DNA of 44,770 nt from NCBI GenBank assembly GCA_018609755.1, contig JAHENZ010000043.1, positions 1 through 44,770 of the forward strand, in the 5' to 3' direction. This DNA is from Salinivenus sp. GTDB taxonomy: Bacteria; Bacteroidota; Rhodothermia; Rhodothermales; Salinibacteraceae. Under the pieces are notes generated by a model. It was given only the letters and a program-made list of their open reading frames with translations. It had not been told where the DNA came from and made no database searches. Made by a program: the position numbers and the translations under genes. Shown here one piece after another: positions 16,541 to 25,010 of the stretch (position 1 is its first letter; each line of letters starts with the position of its first letter).

Positions 16541-17829
16541 TCGCGCACCGTGCCTCCAACGAACAAGCCGTCCTGCAGTGACTCGGCGATGCCCTGGAAA
16601 ACCCATCGCCCGTACCGCCCGACCATGAGAATGTCGTGATCGTCCAGGACGCTCAGGGCCTCCTCTTTCCAGGTCGACTGCGGCCACGACCACGTGTACG
16701 CCACGTCAATCCACGTCGGATCTACCACCTCCGCCGCCTCAATGTACCCCCATCGCGTCAACTCGTCGACCACCGCCTCCGCATAGCGGTCCACCTCTTC
16801 GGGCGACGGCTGTTCGCCCCCTCGGTACGCACGCTCCACGTAAATACTCACGCGATTGTCTAACCCACTCGGAAGAAAGTCCTCCTCGACGTTCGAATAG
16901 AAGCCTACGCGGTGGAAGCCGGACGTGCTTTGCGGAACGTAGATCCAGTGGTCGTGGGGACACTCCGGTCCACGCACAGCCCCTACGTTCAAGACGAGGA
17001 CGGACGTGTGCGGATCTGGACGCGACGGCGTAGACAGATCCGTCATCTCCATCATCTCGTTGAGGGGAAGCGTCGAGACGAGGCGGTCGTAGGACTCGGT
17101 TGAACCGTCTTCGAAGGCCACCGTCTTCGTCTCCACGTCCACCTCTTCCGCCCGCTTGCCGTAGCGCACGTCGCACCGCTGAGCGAGGCGTTGCATGAGC
17201 GTGTTGAGTCCCTCCTCCGGGTAGAGAAACTCGACGTTGTACCCCACCTCGTCGGCCTGTCCAAATGCCCCCTCTACCACATCCTCCACGTCGGCGGGCG
17301 ACTTATACGGGTCCTGCGGCGCAATCTCCTCGTAGAGCCCGGCCGTGTAGAGGTCGTGGAACGGATCGAAGAAGACCTCACAGAGCGTCTCGCCGAAGCT
17401 ACAGTAGAGCCAGTCCTTCATCTTCTGCCGAGGCTCGTCCGGCGCATCGAGCATGTCGGTGAGGGCCGCCGCCGCGAGTTCGTCCTCAAACCGCTCCAGG
17501 TGATTCTGCAGGGGATACGGGACCCGGAGATCTCGCTTCGGAAGATAGACGGCCGACTGGCGCCGGTACTTTTGCATCGGCGTGAGCCGACGCATGAAGC
17601 GCTTGGCCGCCGGATGTCCCCCAAAGATCCAGTGGCCGCCCCCAATCTCGAACCGGTAGGTCGGGCGCGACGCCGGACGCTCGTGCAACCGTTCGGTGCC
17701 TCCCGGTTCCACGTAGTACGACGCGCAAATGCCTCCGGGAGCATCCCGTGCCTCATACACGGGACGGCCCGAGGCGTACCCGGCGGAGAGTCCCGTGATT
17801 CCCCCACCCAAAATGATACAATCGCTCAT
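16537..17829 (-). CDS. FAD-dependent oxidoreductase, UDP-galactopyranose mutase/protoporphyrinogen oxidase-like
   Basis: A 430-residue flavoprotein. The N-terminal dinucleotide-binding motif I-I-L-G-G-G-I-T-G-L-S-A-G is followed by Y-E-A-R and G-G-I-C. The C-terminal end has V-G-R-Y-G-R-W-V-F-Q-G-I and S-L-Q-D-G-L-F-V-G-G, which closes the FAD site. G-G-G-H-W-I-F-G-G-H near residue 75 recalls the substrate region of UDP-galactopyranose-mutase-like proteins. The adjacent, overlapping gene encodes a GlfT1-like GT2, so a role in making a furanose or otherwise modified nucleotide sugar is plausible; this is inference. It is the first gene of the five-gene minus-strand operon and diverges from the flippase gene. 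Confidence 0.72.
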   Translation of the reverse strand: MSDCIILGGGITGLSAGYASGRPVYEARDAPGGICASYYVEPGGTERLHERPASRPTYRFEIGGGHWIFGGHPAAKRFMRRLTPMQKYRRQSAVYLPKRDLRVPYPLQNHLERFEDELAAAALTDMLDAPDEPRQKMKDWLYCSFGETLCEVFFDPFHDLYTAGLYEEIAPQDPYKSPADVEDVVEGAFGQADEVGYNVEFLYPEEGLNTLMQRLAQRCDVRYGKRAEEVDVETKTVAFEDGSTESYDRLVSTLPLNEMMEMTDLSTPSRPDPHTSVLVLNVGAVRGPECPHDHWIYVPQSTSGFHRVGFYSNVEEDFLPSGLDNRVSIYVERAYRGGEQPSPEEVDRYAEAVVDELTRWGYIEAAEVVDPTWIDVAYTWSWPQSTWKEEALSVLDDHDILMVGRYGRWVFQGIAESLQDGLFVGGTVRE

Positions 17830-17883
17830 AAGGACATCCGTGGTACATGGAAAAATTCCAACCGCGTCGCCCGGAGGCCGTGT

Positions 17884-17911
17884 TTGATGAACTTTCTACC
17901 GTCAGTATATA
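17884..17911 (+). promoter_or_regulatory. candidate promoter for flippase-sulfotransferase
   Basis: TTGATG at 17884-17889 and TATATA at 17906-17911 are separated by 16 bases, about 60 bases before the flippase ATG at 17972. The boxes lie in a 142-base divergent intergenic region that must also hold the promoter for the opposite operon. Prediction from sequence only. Confidence 0.35.
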
Positions 17912-17971
17912 TGTTTCACGGACTCATTTCCAGCCGGCGTTTCCCTAGCCCCCGTCACCCCACCACATCCT

Positions 17972-19327
17972 ATGCTCCGGTATGTACTGATCTTCCTCCG
18001 GCGGTGGAGCCGATCAATCGCGGCGCGCGGGGCGAGTCTCGTCTTCGGGACGCGGGTGATGGGTGCCGGTCTCAGTCTCGTCGTTCACGTCCTCCTGGCC
18101 CGATGGGCGGGGCCCACCGTATACGGCACCTACAGCTACGCCATCGCTTGGGTCTCCACTCTCTCCATTGCCGTGAGCCTCGGTTTCCCGGAGGCCTCGC
18201 TTCGATTTATTCCTACGTACATCCAAACGGAAAGCTGGGGGGCGCTACACGGAATTGTCCAGCGGAGTGAGCGTCTCATTCTCCTCGCGAGCGTGGCGGT
18301 GAGCCTGCTCGCCACAGCAGGCATCTGGGGACTTCCGTTCATCCCGTCCAGTCCCACCACGCAGGCAATCCTCATCGCATTCTGGGCGCTCCCGCTCTCC
18401 GCCCTCGTCCGCTACTACAGTGAAGCGTGCCGGGCCGTCGACCAAATCGCGGCCGCCTATGCGGCCCCACGCCTGCTCCGCCCCGGCATTATGATCGTAG
18501 GGATCATGGCAATGGCGGGACTTCCCAGCGGCGTCTTGAGCGGCCCAGCGGTAACGGCGCTGTTCGGGGTTGCCCTTCTCCCAATTCTCGCCGTTCAATG
18601 GATTTCGTTTCACCATCACCTCGCAGCGAATGTCCCAACGGGGCCGGTCGCCAAGTTCGAGACGCGGCGGTGGCTGCACGTAGCCTTCCCGCTTCTTCTC
18701 GTTACTGGCTTCACCACCCTTCTCCGTAAGACGGACCTCTTCCTGGTTGGATGGATGCTCGACATGAGGGCAACTGGCGTCTATCAGTCGGCGATGACCG
18801 TAGCGGCCCCAACCGGCTTTGTGATTAGTGCCATTAACGCCGTAGCCGCCCCGCGGTTTGCTCGATTGCATGCCAACAACGATGAGGAGATATTCCGCCG
18901 CTTCGTGCACACCCTCGCCCATTGGCTCTTTTGGCCGACCCTCGGCGTTTCCATAATCATAGCGATCGGGGCTCCGTATTTTCTTCAGCTGTTCGGCTCG
19001 GAATTCGAGCAAGCTCGCCTTCCCCTCATGATTCTAACTTTCAGTCACCTCATCAACGCTGGTTCTGGATCCGTTGGATATCTTCTGAATATGACTGGTC
19101 ACCATATGGACAGTGCTCGTGTGTATGGAATTACGACCATCCTGCACGTCGGCTTGAGCGTGATCGCAATCCACGTCCTCGGGCTTACAGGTGCTGCAAT
19201 CGCCACCGCGTTTACTGCTCTTATTTGGAATACGTGGTTGCACGTTATCGTCCAGAAACGGCTGCAAGTGTCCCCCTCCATCCTGTCTGTGCTAATCTCA
19301 TTAGGGGATCCCTCCTCGGACGCCTGA
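17972..19327 (+). CDS. lipid-linked glycan flippase (Wzx/MATE-MOP superfamily)
   Basis: A 451-residue polytopic protein with about twelve to fourteen hydrophobic segments and no large soluble domain, as in Wzx flippases of the MOP exporter superfamily. The N-terminus R-G-A-S-L-V-F-G-T-R-V-M-G-A-G-L-S matches the usual first helix of this family. It would move undecaprenyl-diphosphate-linked oligosaccharide across the inner membrane. It lies among glycosyltransferase genes and 74 bases before the sulfotransferase gene. Base composition changes within the gene: 43 G+C in 60 bases at 18001-18060 but 28 in 60 at 19021-19080. Confidence 0.87.
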   Translation: MLRYVLIFLRRWSRSIAARGASLVFGTRVMGAGLSLVVHVLLARWAGPTVYGTYSYAIAWVSTLSIAVSLGFPEASLRFIPTYIQTESWGALHGIVQRSERLILLASVAVSLLATAGIWGLPFIPSSPTTQAILIAFWALPLSALVRYYSEACRAVDQIAAAYAAPRLLRPGIMIVGIMAMAGLPSGVLSGPAVTALFGVALLPILAVQWISFHHHLAANVPTGPVAKFETRRWLHVAFPLLLVTGFTTLLRKTDLFLVGWMLDMRATGVYQSAMTVAAPTGFVISAINAVAAPRFARLHANNDEEIFRRFVHTLAHWLFWPTLGVSIIIAIGAPYFLQLFGSEFEQARLPLMILTFSHLINAGSGSVGYLLNMTGHHMDSARVYGITTILHVGLSVIAIHVLGLTGAAIATAFTALIWNTWLHVIVQKRLQVSPSILSVLISLGDPSSDA

Positions 19328-19401
19328 TCCCTGCTTGACACAACAGCTTGCTACACTCTCCTCAGCGTGTCCCTATTTCTCATTCGACAACCTAGCGGCT
19401 C

Positions 19402-20343
19402 TTGCCCCCTGAATTTCTCCTCCTTGGTGCTGCTCGGTCTGGCACAACGGCCCTCTATGCGTTTTTAGACCAGCATCCAGACCTCTTCATGTGCACCCCA
19501 AAGGAGCCCCACTTTTTTGCCTACGGCGAAGGAAAATTTCACTTTGAAGGCCCAAAAGACAACCAGTTCACTCACTCGTCACTATCGCGCAGAAAGTACG
19601 AAGCGCTCTTTGCAGAAGCACGCCACGACCAGTTGCGTGGGGATGCCTCAACATCGTCACTTTACGTGCCTCGAGCCGCCAGGCGGATCGAGCAGTACGT
19701 CCCCGAAGCGAAGATGATCATTCTACTGCGCAATCCGGTGGACCGTGCGTTCTCAAACTATCTGCTTCTCCTCCGAGACGGACGCGAGCCCTGCAATTCA
19801 TTTCGAGAGGCGCTCGATCGGGAGCCATCGCGCATCAATCAAAACTGGGAGCATGGATGGCATTACCGACGAATGGGCTTCTACTACAATCAAGTCCGCC
19901 GCTTCTACGAACACTTCGATCAGGCACAAATCCGTATTTTCCTCTTCGATAACTTCACCGCGGATCCGGTTTCTATAGCTCAAGACGTATTCTGCTTTCT
20001 AGGCGTCGACGACTCATTCGTACCCGACACCTCCCTCCAACACAACCCCTCAGGATGTCCCCGATCTCGAACCCTGCATTGGCTTCTGCAACTCGCAGGA
20101 GTCGGTGCCCAGATCCGCTCGGTGCTCCCCGATGTTATCGTGGAAATGGTAGGTCACCACGCCGGGTCCTTCATTCAGGGCATACGGCGTTTAAAAAAGA
20201 AAGTCATTCATCACAACCTAGAACGTCCCTCCCTCTCCAGCGCCGTCCGTACTCGTCTTCTAGATGTATACCGCGACGACATCCACCGCCTCGAAGATCT
20301 CATCGACCGCGACCTCTCCCACTGGCTCGACCATCCGGCCTGA
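19402..20343 (+). CDS. PAPS-dependent sulfotransferase
   Basis: A 313-residue sulfotransferase that would move sulfate from PAPS to a hydroxyl or amine of a glycan or lipid. The 5'-phosphosulfate loop is G-A-A-R-S-G-T-T-A-L (residues 8-17) and the 3'-phosphate site is L-L-R-N-P-V-D-R-A-F-S-N-Y (about 109-121). A TAG lies in frame at 19393-19395, so translation must begin at the TTG at 19402 or at a rarer codon; the fold begins at once, so the TTG is favoured. The gene is less GC-rich than its neighbours (29 of 60 at 19861-19920; 27 of 60 at 20161-20220), suggesting recent transfer. Next to a flippase, it probably decorates the surface glycan. Confidence 0.88.
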   Translation: MPPEFLLLGAARSGTTALYAFLDQHPDLFMCTPKEPHFFAYGEGKFHFEGPKDNQFTHSSLSRRKYEALFAEARHDQLRGDASTSSLYVPRAARRIEQYVPEAKMIILLRNPVDRAFSNYLLLLRDGREPCNSFREALDREPSRINQNWEHGWHYRRMGFYYNQVRRFYEHFDQAQIRIFLFDNFTADPVSIAQDVFCFLGVDDSFVPDTSLQHNPSGCPRSRTLHWLLQLAGVGAQIRSVLPDVIVEMVGHHAGSFIQGIRRLKKKVIHHNLERPSLSSAVRTRLLDVYRDDIHRLEDLIDRDLSHWLDHPA

Positions 20344-20531
20344 CTGGCCCGCCCAACCGCCCACGCTGCTGTAACGGATGTACACACACGGCCCGGCCCA
20401 TCGAGGGGAAACTGGGACCGATGATCGAAACGAGCGTCCTGGAACCCCACCGAAATCTCGCATTACGATCTCTGGGCCTCTACTCCTCTCCCCCTGCCCT
20501 CCCACTCCTCTCTTCACAACCTCTGTTTCCC

Positions 20532-21290
20532 ATGTCCCCCGCCAACGGCCCCACAACGGATACCGAAAATGCCCGCCTGCTCATCGTGGAAGACGACCCG
20601 GACGTGGGCACCGGCCTCGAAGACTTCTTCTCGATCAAGGGCTACGACGTGGAGCGCGTGGTGGACGGGGAGGAGGCGATCCAGGAGATGACCATGCTGC
20701 CGCCCTACGACGTCATTCTTCTGGACGTGATGCTCCCAGACAAGGATGGGTTCGAGGTCCTTCGCGAAGCGCGGAAGGCGGGCGTCGACTCGCCCGTCAT
20801 CATGCTCACGGCCAAGTCCGAATCCAAGCACAAGCTCCGGGGCTTTGACCTGGGGGCCGACGACTACGTGACAAAGCCGTTCGACGCGGAAGAACTGGCC
20901 GCCCGGGTGCGAGCCGTGCTCCAGCGCAGTCAGGAGCCCGATGAGACACCGGACGTGGGCGACGTATACTCATTCGCCGACTACACGGTGGACTTTACCG
21001 CCGAAACCGCCACGAAGGACGGGGAGGAGATCAAATTCACGGACCTGGAGTTCGACATCCTGGAGTACTTCATCAATCACCGCGGTCGCACCGTAAGCCG
21101 CAAGCAGCTGCTCCGCGACGTGTGGGGCATCAGCGGCGACATTACCACCCGTACCATCGACCGCCACGTCGCCTCCCTCCGCAAAAAAATTGAGCCGGAC
21201 CCCGACGATCCCACCTACATCCAGACGGTGTACGGCATCGGATATAAGTTCGTTGAGGAGGACGCGTCCAGCGACGCCGACGAGACGTAG
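20532..21290 (+). CDS. OmpR/PhoB-type response regulator, no adjacent kinase
   Basis: A 252-residue two-domain regulator. The receiver domain (about 15-130) has the acidic pair at 21-22, phospho-acceptor Asp65 in I-L-L-D-V-M-L-P, Thr93 and Lys115 in V-T-K-P-F. The C-terminal winged-helix DNA-binding domain (about 150-240) ends in Y-I-Q-T-V-Y-G-I-G-Y-K-F, typical of the OmpR/PhoB family. The ATG at 20532 is chosen because the receiver fold starts 15 residues later; the frame stays open far upstream, but that part overlaps the sulfotransferase gene. No histidine kinase gene is present in the window, so its signal is unknown. An acidic tail of about ten residues follows the DNA-binding domain. 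Confidence 0.93.
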   Translation: MSPANGPTTDTENARLLIVEDDPDVGTGLEDFFSIKGYDVERVVDGEEAIQEMTMLPPYDVILLDVMLPDKDGFEVLREARKAGVDSPVIMLTAKSESKHKLRGFDLGADDYVTKPFDAEELAARVRAVLQRSQEPDETPDVGDVYSFADYTVDFTAETATKDGEEIKFTDLEFDILEYFINHRGRTVSRKQLLRDVWGISGDITTRTIDRHVASLRKKIEPDPDDPTYIQTVYGIGYKFVEEDASSDADET

Positions 21291-21305
21291 ACCCTCCTCA
21301 ACGCG

Positions 21306-22349
21306 TTACCGCGACGACCCGTCTGCCTCCCGCTCGCGCCGGTCGAGCTCCCTGTGGTACTCTGCCGCTGCCCGGTTGTGCTCGCGCAGGGTACGGCTGA
21401 AGTTGTGCCCCCCGGACCCGTCGGCGGCAAAGTAAAAGTACTCGTGCTGCTCCGGGTCTACGGCCGCCCGGAGCGAGGACGGCGACGGATTCGTGATGGG
21501 CCCCGGCGGCAGGCCGTCGATCCGATAGGTGTTGTAGGGATGATCGATTTCCAGATCGCGGTAGAGCACGCGGCCCGTACGCTCCCCGCGCGTCTGAATG
21601 AGCACGTACTGAATCGTCGGGTCGGCCTGCAGGCGCCAGCCTCGGTCCAATCGATTGAGGTACACCCCGGCAATGCGGGGCTTTTCCTGATCCTGCAACG
21701 CCTCCCACTCCACGATCGACGCGAGCGTCACCACCTCCCGCTTCGTGAGCCCAAGACTGTCGGCCCCAAGCGCCAACTGCCGGTCGTAGAAGCGGTCGAA
21801 CGACTGTTTAATCCGGCGCACCACCGTGCGGGCGTCGGTCTGCCAGTAAAAGTCGTACGTTTCGGGAAGCATGTACCCGAAGAGCCGCGACGGCGTCGTA
21901 CCCAGCTCACGAGCGAGACTCGTGTCCCGCAGCGCCTCGAGAAACGCATCGGCCTCCAACTTGAGCCGCTTCCCCATCACCTTTGCTACCGTGGGCGGAC
22001 GCGAGCCCGGCGGAATGGTGACTCGAATGGGCGCCTGCAGGCCGCGCCGCAGCATGTCGAGCAAGTGGTAGTTGGACGTATAGGGCTCGACGCGATAGTG
22101 GCCGGCTTTAATCTGTTCTCCCCATCCCGTAGCCTTGGCGACGAGGCGGAAGGTCGAGCCAGAAACGAGAATGTCTTCGGCCCGAAGCGAATCGACTGCC
22201 TGGTCCAGTGAGGCATCGGTTGGAATGATGAGATCCCTCGCACCGTCGTAGCCTCCCGTATTGGGGGCAAAGAGGATCGCCCCTCCCACCCCGACACTCA
22301 GTCCGAGGAGGAGGGCACCGACCAGTACGAGAAGGGACTGGGTTCGCAT
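21306..22349 (-). CDS. mltG: endolytic murein transglycosylase MltG (YceG-like)
   Basis: A 347-residue membrane-anchored enzyme that cuts nascent peptidoglycan strands and is thought to set glycan chain length. A basic start and one transmembrane helix (about residues 5-28) are followed by the YceG domain. The catalytic Glu is residue 214 in A-S-I-V-E-W-E, and the downstream V-Y-L-N-R-L, W-R-L-Q-A-D-P-T-I-Q-Y and I-D-G-L-P-P-G-P-I-T-N-P motifs are all present. The ATG at 22349 is preferred over a TTG seven codons upstream. It converges with the response regulator, with 15 bases between the stops, and follows the GDSL esterase gene by 46 bases. Confidence 0.95.
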   Translation of the reverse strand: MRTQSLLVLVGALLLGLSVGVGGAILFAPNTGGYDGARDLIIPTDASLDQAVDSLRAEDILVSGSTFRLVAKATGWGEQIKAGHYRVEPYTSNYHLLDMLRRGLQAPIRVTIPPGSRPPTVAKVMGKRLKLEADAFLEALRDTSLARELGTTPSRLFGYMLPETYDFYWQTDARTVVRRIKQSFDRFYDRQLALGADSLGLTKREVVTLASIVEWEALQDQEKPRIAGVYLNRLDRGWRLQADPTIQYVLIQTRGERTGRVLYRDLEIDHPYNTYRIDGLPPGPITNPSPSSLRAAVDPEQHEYFYFAADGSGGHNFSRTLREHNRAAAEYHRELDRREREADGSSR

Positions 22350-22395
22350 TAGCAAAAAGACCTGAGTCAAAGGGATACAACGATCAATTCCGTCG

Positions 22396-23064
22396 TCACG
22401 TCCGCTCGTCCAGCGTGCGGAACGCGTTCAGCCACGCCTGTGCCATGCGGTAGTGGCCGGCGGGCGTGGGGTGTACCCCGTCCGCCGCCCAGTACGACAC
22501 CGGCGCCTCGTCGAGCGCATCCTCGAACGTGGACTGATAGGGAATCCAGAGAGCATCGTACGCCTCGGCCACGCGCCGGGCGGCCTGCTGATACGCGTCG
22601 AAGTGAAGGTTCCACTCTTCGTCGATCGTCGAGCTTCCGGGAAGCGCGAAGGGTTCCCCAATTAAAAGTGAAACGTCCGGATGCGCCTCCCGGGTCCGAT
22701 CAAGCAACTCGCGATACCCACGCTCATACCGCTCAGGCGTCCCGTCGTGATCGCCCGACACCGTGTACCAGAAGTCGTTTACCCCGACCAGAACACTCAG
22801 TACGTCCGGCGCCAGAGACAGGCAGTCCGCGTCCCACCGAGCCGCAAGGTCCTCCACTTTGTCGCCCCCCACCCCTCGGTTGTAGCAGGTCCACCCGCGC
22901 TCCGGCTGAGTCCCCGTCAGCGTCGAGGCCACGAGCGCCGCGTACCCGCTGCCAAGCCCGGCGGGCCGGTTGGGGGCTGTCTCCGCCCGGCGACGCCCCG
23001 CGTCGGTAATCGAGTCCCCCTGAAATACAAGCACGGGGCCGTCAGGCACGTCGGAAGACGACAT
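22396..23064 (-). CDS. SGNH/GDSL-family esterase
   Basis: A 222-residue hydrolase with the block-I motif V-F-Q-G-D-S-I-T-D-A-G (nucleophile Ser18), a block-II glycine in G-V-G-G-D-K, block III G-V-N-D-F-W and block V D-G-V-H-P-T-P-A-G-H with the catalytic Asp and His. No signal peptide is seen, so it is probably cytoplasmic. This subfamily includes acetyl-xylan-type and other carbohydrate esterases as well as lysophospholipases; the substrate cannot be chosen from sequence. It lies between tsaD and mltG on the same strand with gaps of 90 and 46 bases. Confidence 0.9.
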   Translation of the reverse strand: MSSSDVPDGPVLVFQGDSITDAGRRRAETAPNRPAGLGSGYAALVASTLTGTQPERGWTCYNRGVGGDKVEDLAARWDADCLSLAPDVLSVLVGVNDFWYTVSGDHDGTPERYERGYRELLDRTREAHPDVSLLIGEPFALPGSSTIDEEWNLHFDAYQQAARRVAEAYDALWIPYQSTFEDALDEAPVSYWAADGVHPTPAGHYRMAQAWLNAFRTLDERT

Positions 23065-23154
23065 GGAATGGAAAGATGATCAGTCCGGCGAAATACAAAC
23101 ACGGAAAAACCCCCAACCAAGCGCCCCCGCCACTGATCCGCGAACGAGGACGCG

Positions 23155-24162
23155 CTAGCCCAATTTCAACTGAGGTGTTACGTCGAGCGTGGAGGGATGC
23201 TCATCCCCGGCAGCAAGGTGGAGTTCCCCGGCCTTCGCGATCATAGCGGCGTTGTCCATGCAGTACGAACGGGCGGGCACGTAGACCTCGAATCCGTCCT
23301 CTTCCCCGGCAGCGTCCACCCGGTGCCGCAGTTCGCGATTGGCCGCCACTCCCCCCACCACGGCTACGTGCTCGGCCTCCGTCTCGTCGGCGGCCCGGCG
23401 TACCGCGTCCACGAGCACGTCCACAATGGCGGCCTGCACCGACGCACAGAGGTCGTCTCTGTGCGTATCGAGCACCCGTTCCCGCTCGTCGTCCGAGAAG
23501 TCGCGCAGGTAGTAGAGAACCGACGTTTTGAGGCCGCTGAACGAGAAGTCGAAATCCTCGAGTTGCGTGCGGGGAAAGTCGTGGAAGGTCGAGTCCCCGT
23601 CCGCGGCGTACTGATCGATCTCCGGTCCGCCGGGATACCCGAGCCCAAAGAGCTGCGCAATTTTGTCGAAGGCCTCGCCGGCCGCGTCGTCGCGGGTGCG
23701 CCCGAGAACCGAGTGGGAAAAGTGATCGCCCACGTGCACGAGCTCCGTGTGGCCCCCGGACACGATGAGGCACAAATACGGACGAGGCGGGACCGGCGGC
23801 GCCAAATCGCCCGAGTACAGGTGGCCTTCCAGGTGATTGACCCCGATCAGGGGCACGTCCAATCCTCGAGCAAACGCCTTCGCGAAACTGACGCCCACCA
23901 GCAGCGAGCCGGGCAGGCCCGGACCATACGTGACGGCCACCGCATCGAGCGTGTCGGCCCGTACCTCAGCGTCGGACAGTGCCTTCTGAACGACCGGCAC
24001 GATGAGACGCTGGTGATCGCGCGAGGCCAGCTCCGGCACCACCCCCCCGTACTCGTCGTGGAGGTCGTGCTGCGAGGAGATGATGTTTGATCGCACCGTG
24101 CCCCCCTCCAACACGGCAGCAGCGGTGTCGTCGCACGAGCTTTCAATGCCGAGAATACGCAT
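23155..24162 (-). CDS. tsaD: tRNA N6-adenosine threonylcarbamoyltransferase TsaD
   Basis: A 335-residue enzyme of the universal t6A pathway; with TsaB and TsaE it transfers threonylcarbamoyl from threonylcarbamoyl-AMP to A37 of ANN-decoding tRNAs. The start M-R-I-L-G-I-E-S-S-C-D-D-T, the metal ligands His110 and His114 in N-H-L-E-G-H, and the nucleotide-binding S-G-G-H-T-E-L and V-G-G-V-A-A-N are visible. The frame stays open 62 codons further upstream, but the family always begins at the M-R-I-L-G-I-E motif, so 24162 is the start. Neighbouring TsaB and TsaE genes are not in the window. Confidence 0.97.
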   Translation of the reverse strand: MRILGIESSCDDTAAAVLEGGTVRSNIISSQHDLHDEYGGVVPELASRDHQRLIVPVVQKALSDAEVRADTLDAVAVTYGPGLPGSLLVGVSFAKAFARGLDVPLIGVNHLEGHLYSGDLAPPVPPRPYLCLIVSGGHTELVHVGDHFSHSVLGRTRDDAAGEAFDKIAQLFGLGYPGGPEIDQYAADGDSTFHDFPRTQLEDFDFSFSGLKTSVLYYLRDFSDDERERVLDTHRDDLCASVQAAIVDVLVDAVRRAADETEAEHVAVVGGVAANRELRHRVDAAGEEDGFEVYVPARSYCMDNAAMIAKAGELHLAAGDEHPSTLDVTPQLKLG

Positions 24163-24370
24163 TCGCACCTTGACCGATCTAGCAACAAAGAGGATCACGA
24201 CGACCGACGCCCCGTCGTCCGATTGGTGTTCTCCCACGCCCCGGCGTCGGCGTAGATTCGGATCGCACGTCAAGCGTGAACAAATCGAGGCGCTCGGGGT
24301 ATTGTGAAGTGACAGCGATGCTTCTGCGACGCTCCCTTCCGCATCCACTCCAAATACGATTTAGGCATCC

Positions 24371-24910
24371 ATGCGCACCGCGCTCCCGCTCCTGTGCCTC
24401 GTTCTCACGCTGAGCCTCACGGCCCCGGCTGAGGCCCAGTTCCGCGAAACGGCTCAGCAGAATCGGTCGGTTCAAACTCAGCTATACGATTCCGGTTCGG
24501 CTGCCGCCAACGCGCTTGAGTCGCTGTTCGGCGCCGAACACTTTCGCATGGGCCACAGCTACTCGGCCTCCTTTACGTCCTTCGGCGGACAGGCATCCTC
24601 CATGGGGATGTATACAAACTCGATGATGTGGCAATTTAACTCCGACTGGGCGGCTCGCATGGACGTGAGCGTCTCGCACCCGTTCACGCAGACGAGCGGA
24701 TTCGGACAGCAGGAGGCGCGGGTGTTCATTCGCAACGCGGAGGTGGCCTACAAACCCTCCGACAACTTCCAGGTCCGGATGCAATTTCAGCAGAGTCCCT
24801 ACGGGCGATATATGAGCCCCTACGGCTATCATAGTCCCTACCGCAGCAGCCCCTATCGCAGCGGCTTCGCCTCGCCCACGCCCACCGGCGACCTCTTCTG
24901 GAAAAATTAG
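24371..24910 (+). CDS. secreted hypothetical protein with aromatic/Ser-rich tail
   Basis: A 179-residue protein with a clear signal peptide (M-R-T-A-L-P-L-L then a hydrophobic core, cleavage near A-E-A-Q at residues 20-23). The mature part alternates polar and hydrophobic residues in segments that could be outer-membrane beta strands (for example around residues 60-75, 95-110 and 118-140). The last 40 residues contain several P-Y-G, P-Y-R and S-P-Y units. I do not recognise a named family. It is divergent from tsaD with 208 bases between and is followed, 100 bases on, by the LytR_C gene. It is too short for a full barrel unless it oligomerises. Confidence 0.75.
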   Translation: MRTALPLLCLVLTLSLTAPAEAQFRETAQQNRSVQTQLYDSGSAAANALESLFGAEHFRMGHSYSASFTSFGGQASSMGMYTNSMMWQFNSDWAARMDVSVSHPFTQTSGFGQQEARVFIRNAEVAYKPSDNFQVRMQFQQSPYGRYMSPYGYHSPYRSSPYRSGFASPTPTGDLFWKN

Positions 24911-25010
24911 CCGCGCTGGATGGTTGGACGTCACTCGCAGCATCACGGCGCGGCATGCCTCGGGGCGTGTCGCGCTTTTGTGTTGACCCCTTCGCCCCCT
25001 CCGGTCGCCT

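Noticed and set aside
20055-20531. Upstream extension of the response-regulator frame
   Set aside because: The extra residues are Ser/Arg/Pro-rich, overlap the sulfotransferase gene and have no receiver-domain character; the ATG at 20532 fits the family.
23197-24090. Open frame of 297 codons on the + strand
   Set aside because: Antisense to tsaD, which is certain by motif; the frame has no recognisable domain.
24163-24348. 62-codon N-terminal extension of tsaD
   Set aside because: TsaD starts at the M-R-I-L-G-I-E-S-S-C motif in all members I know; the extension is Ser/Arg-rich without family character.
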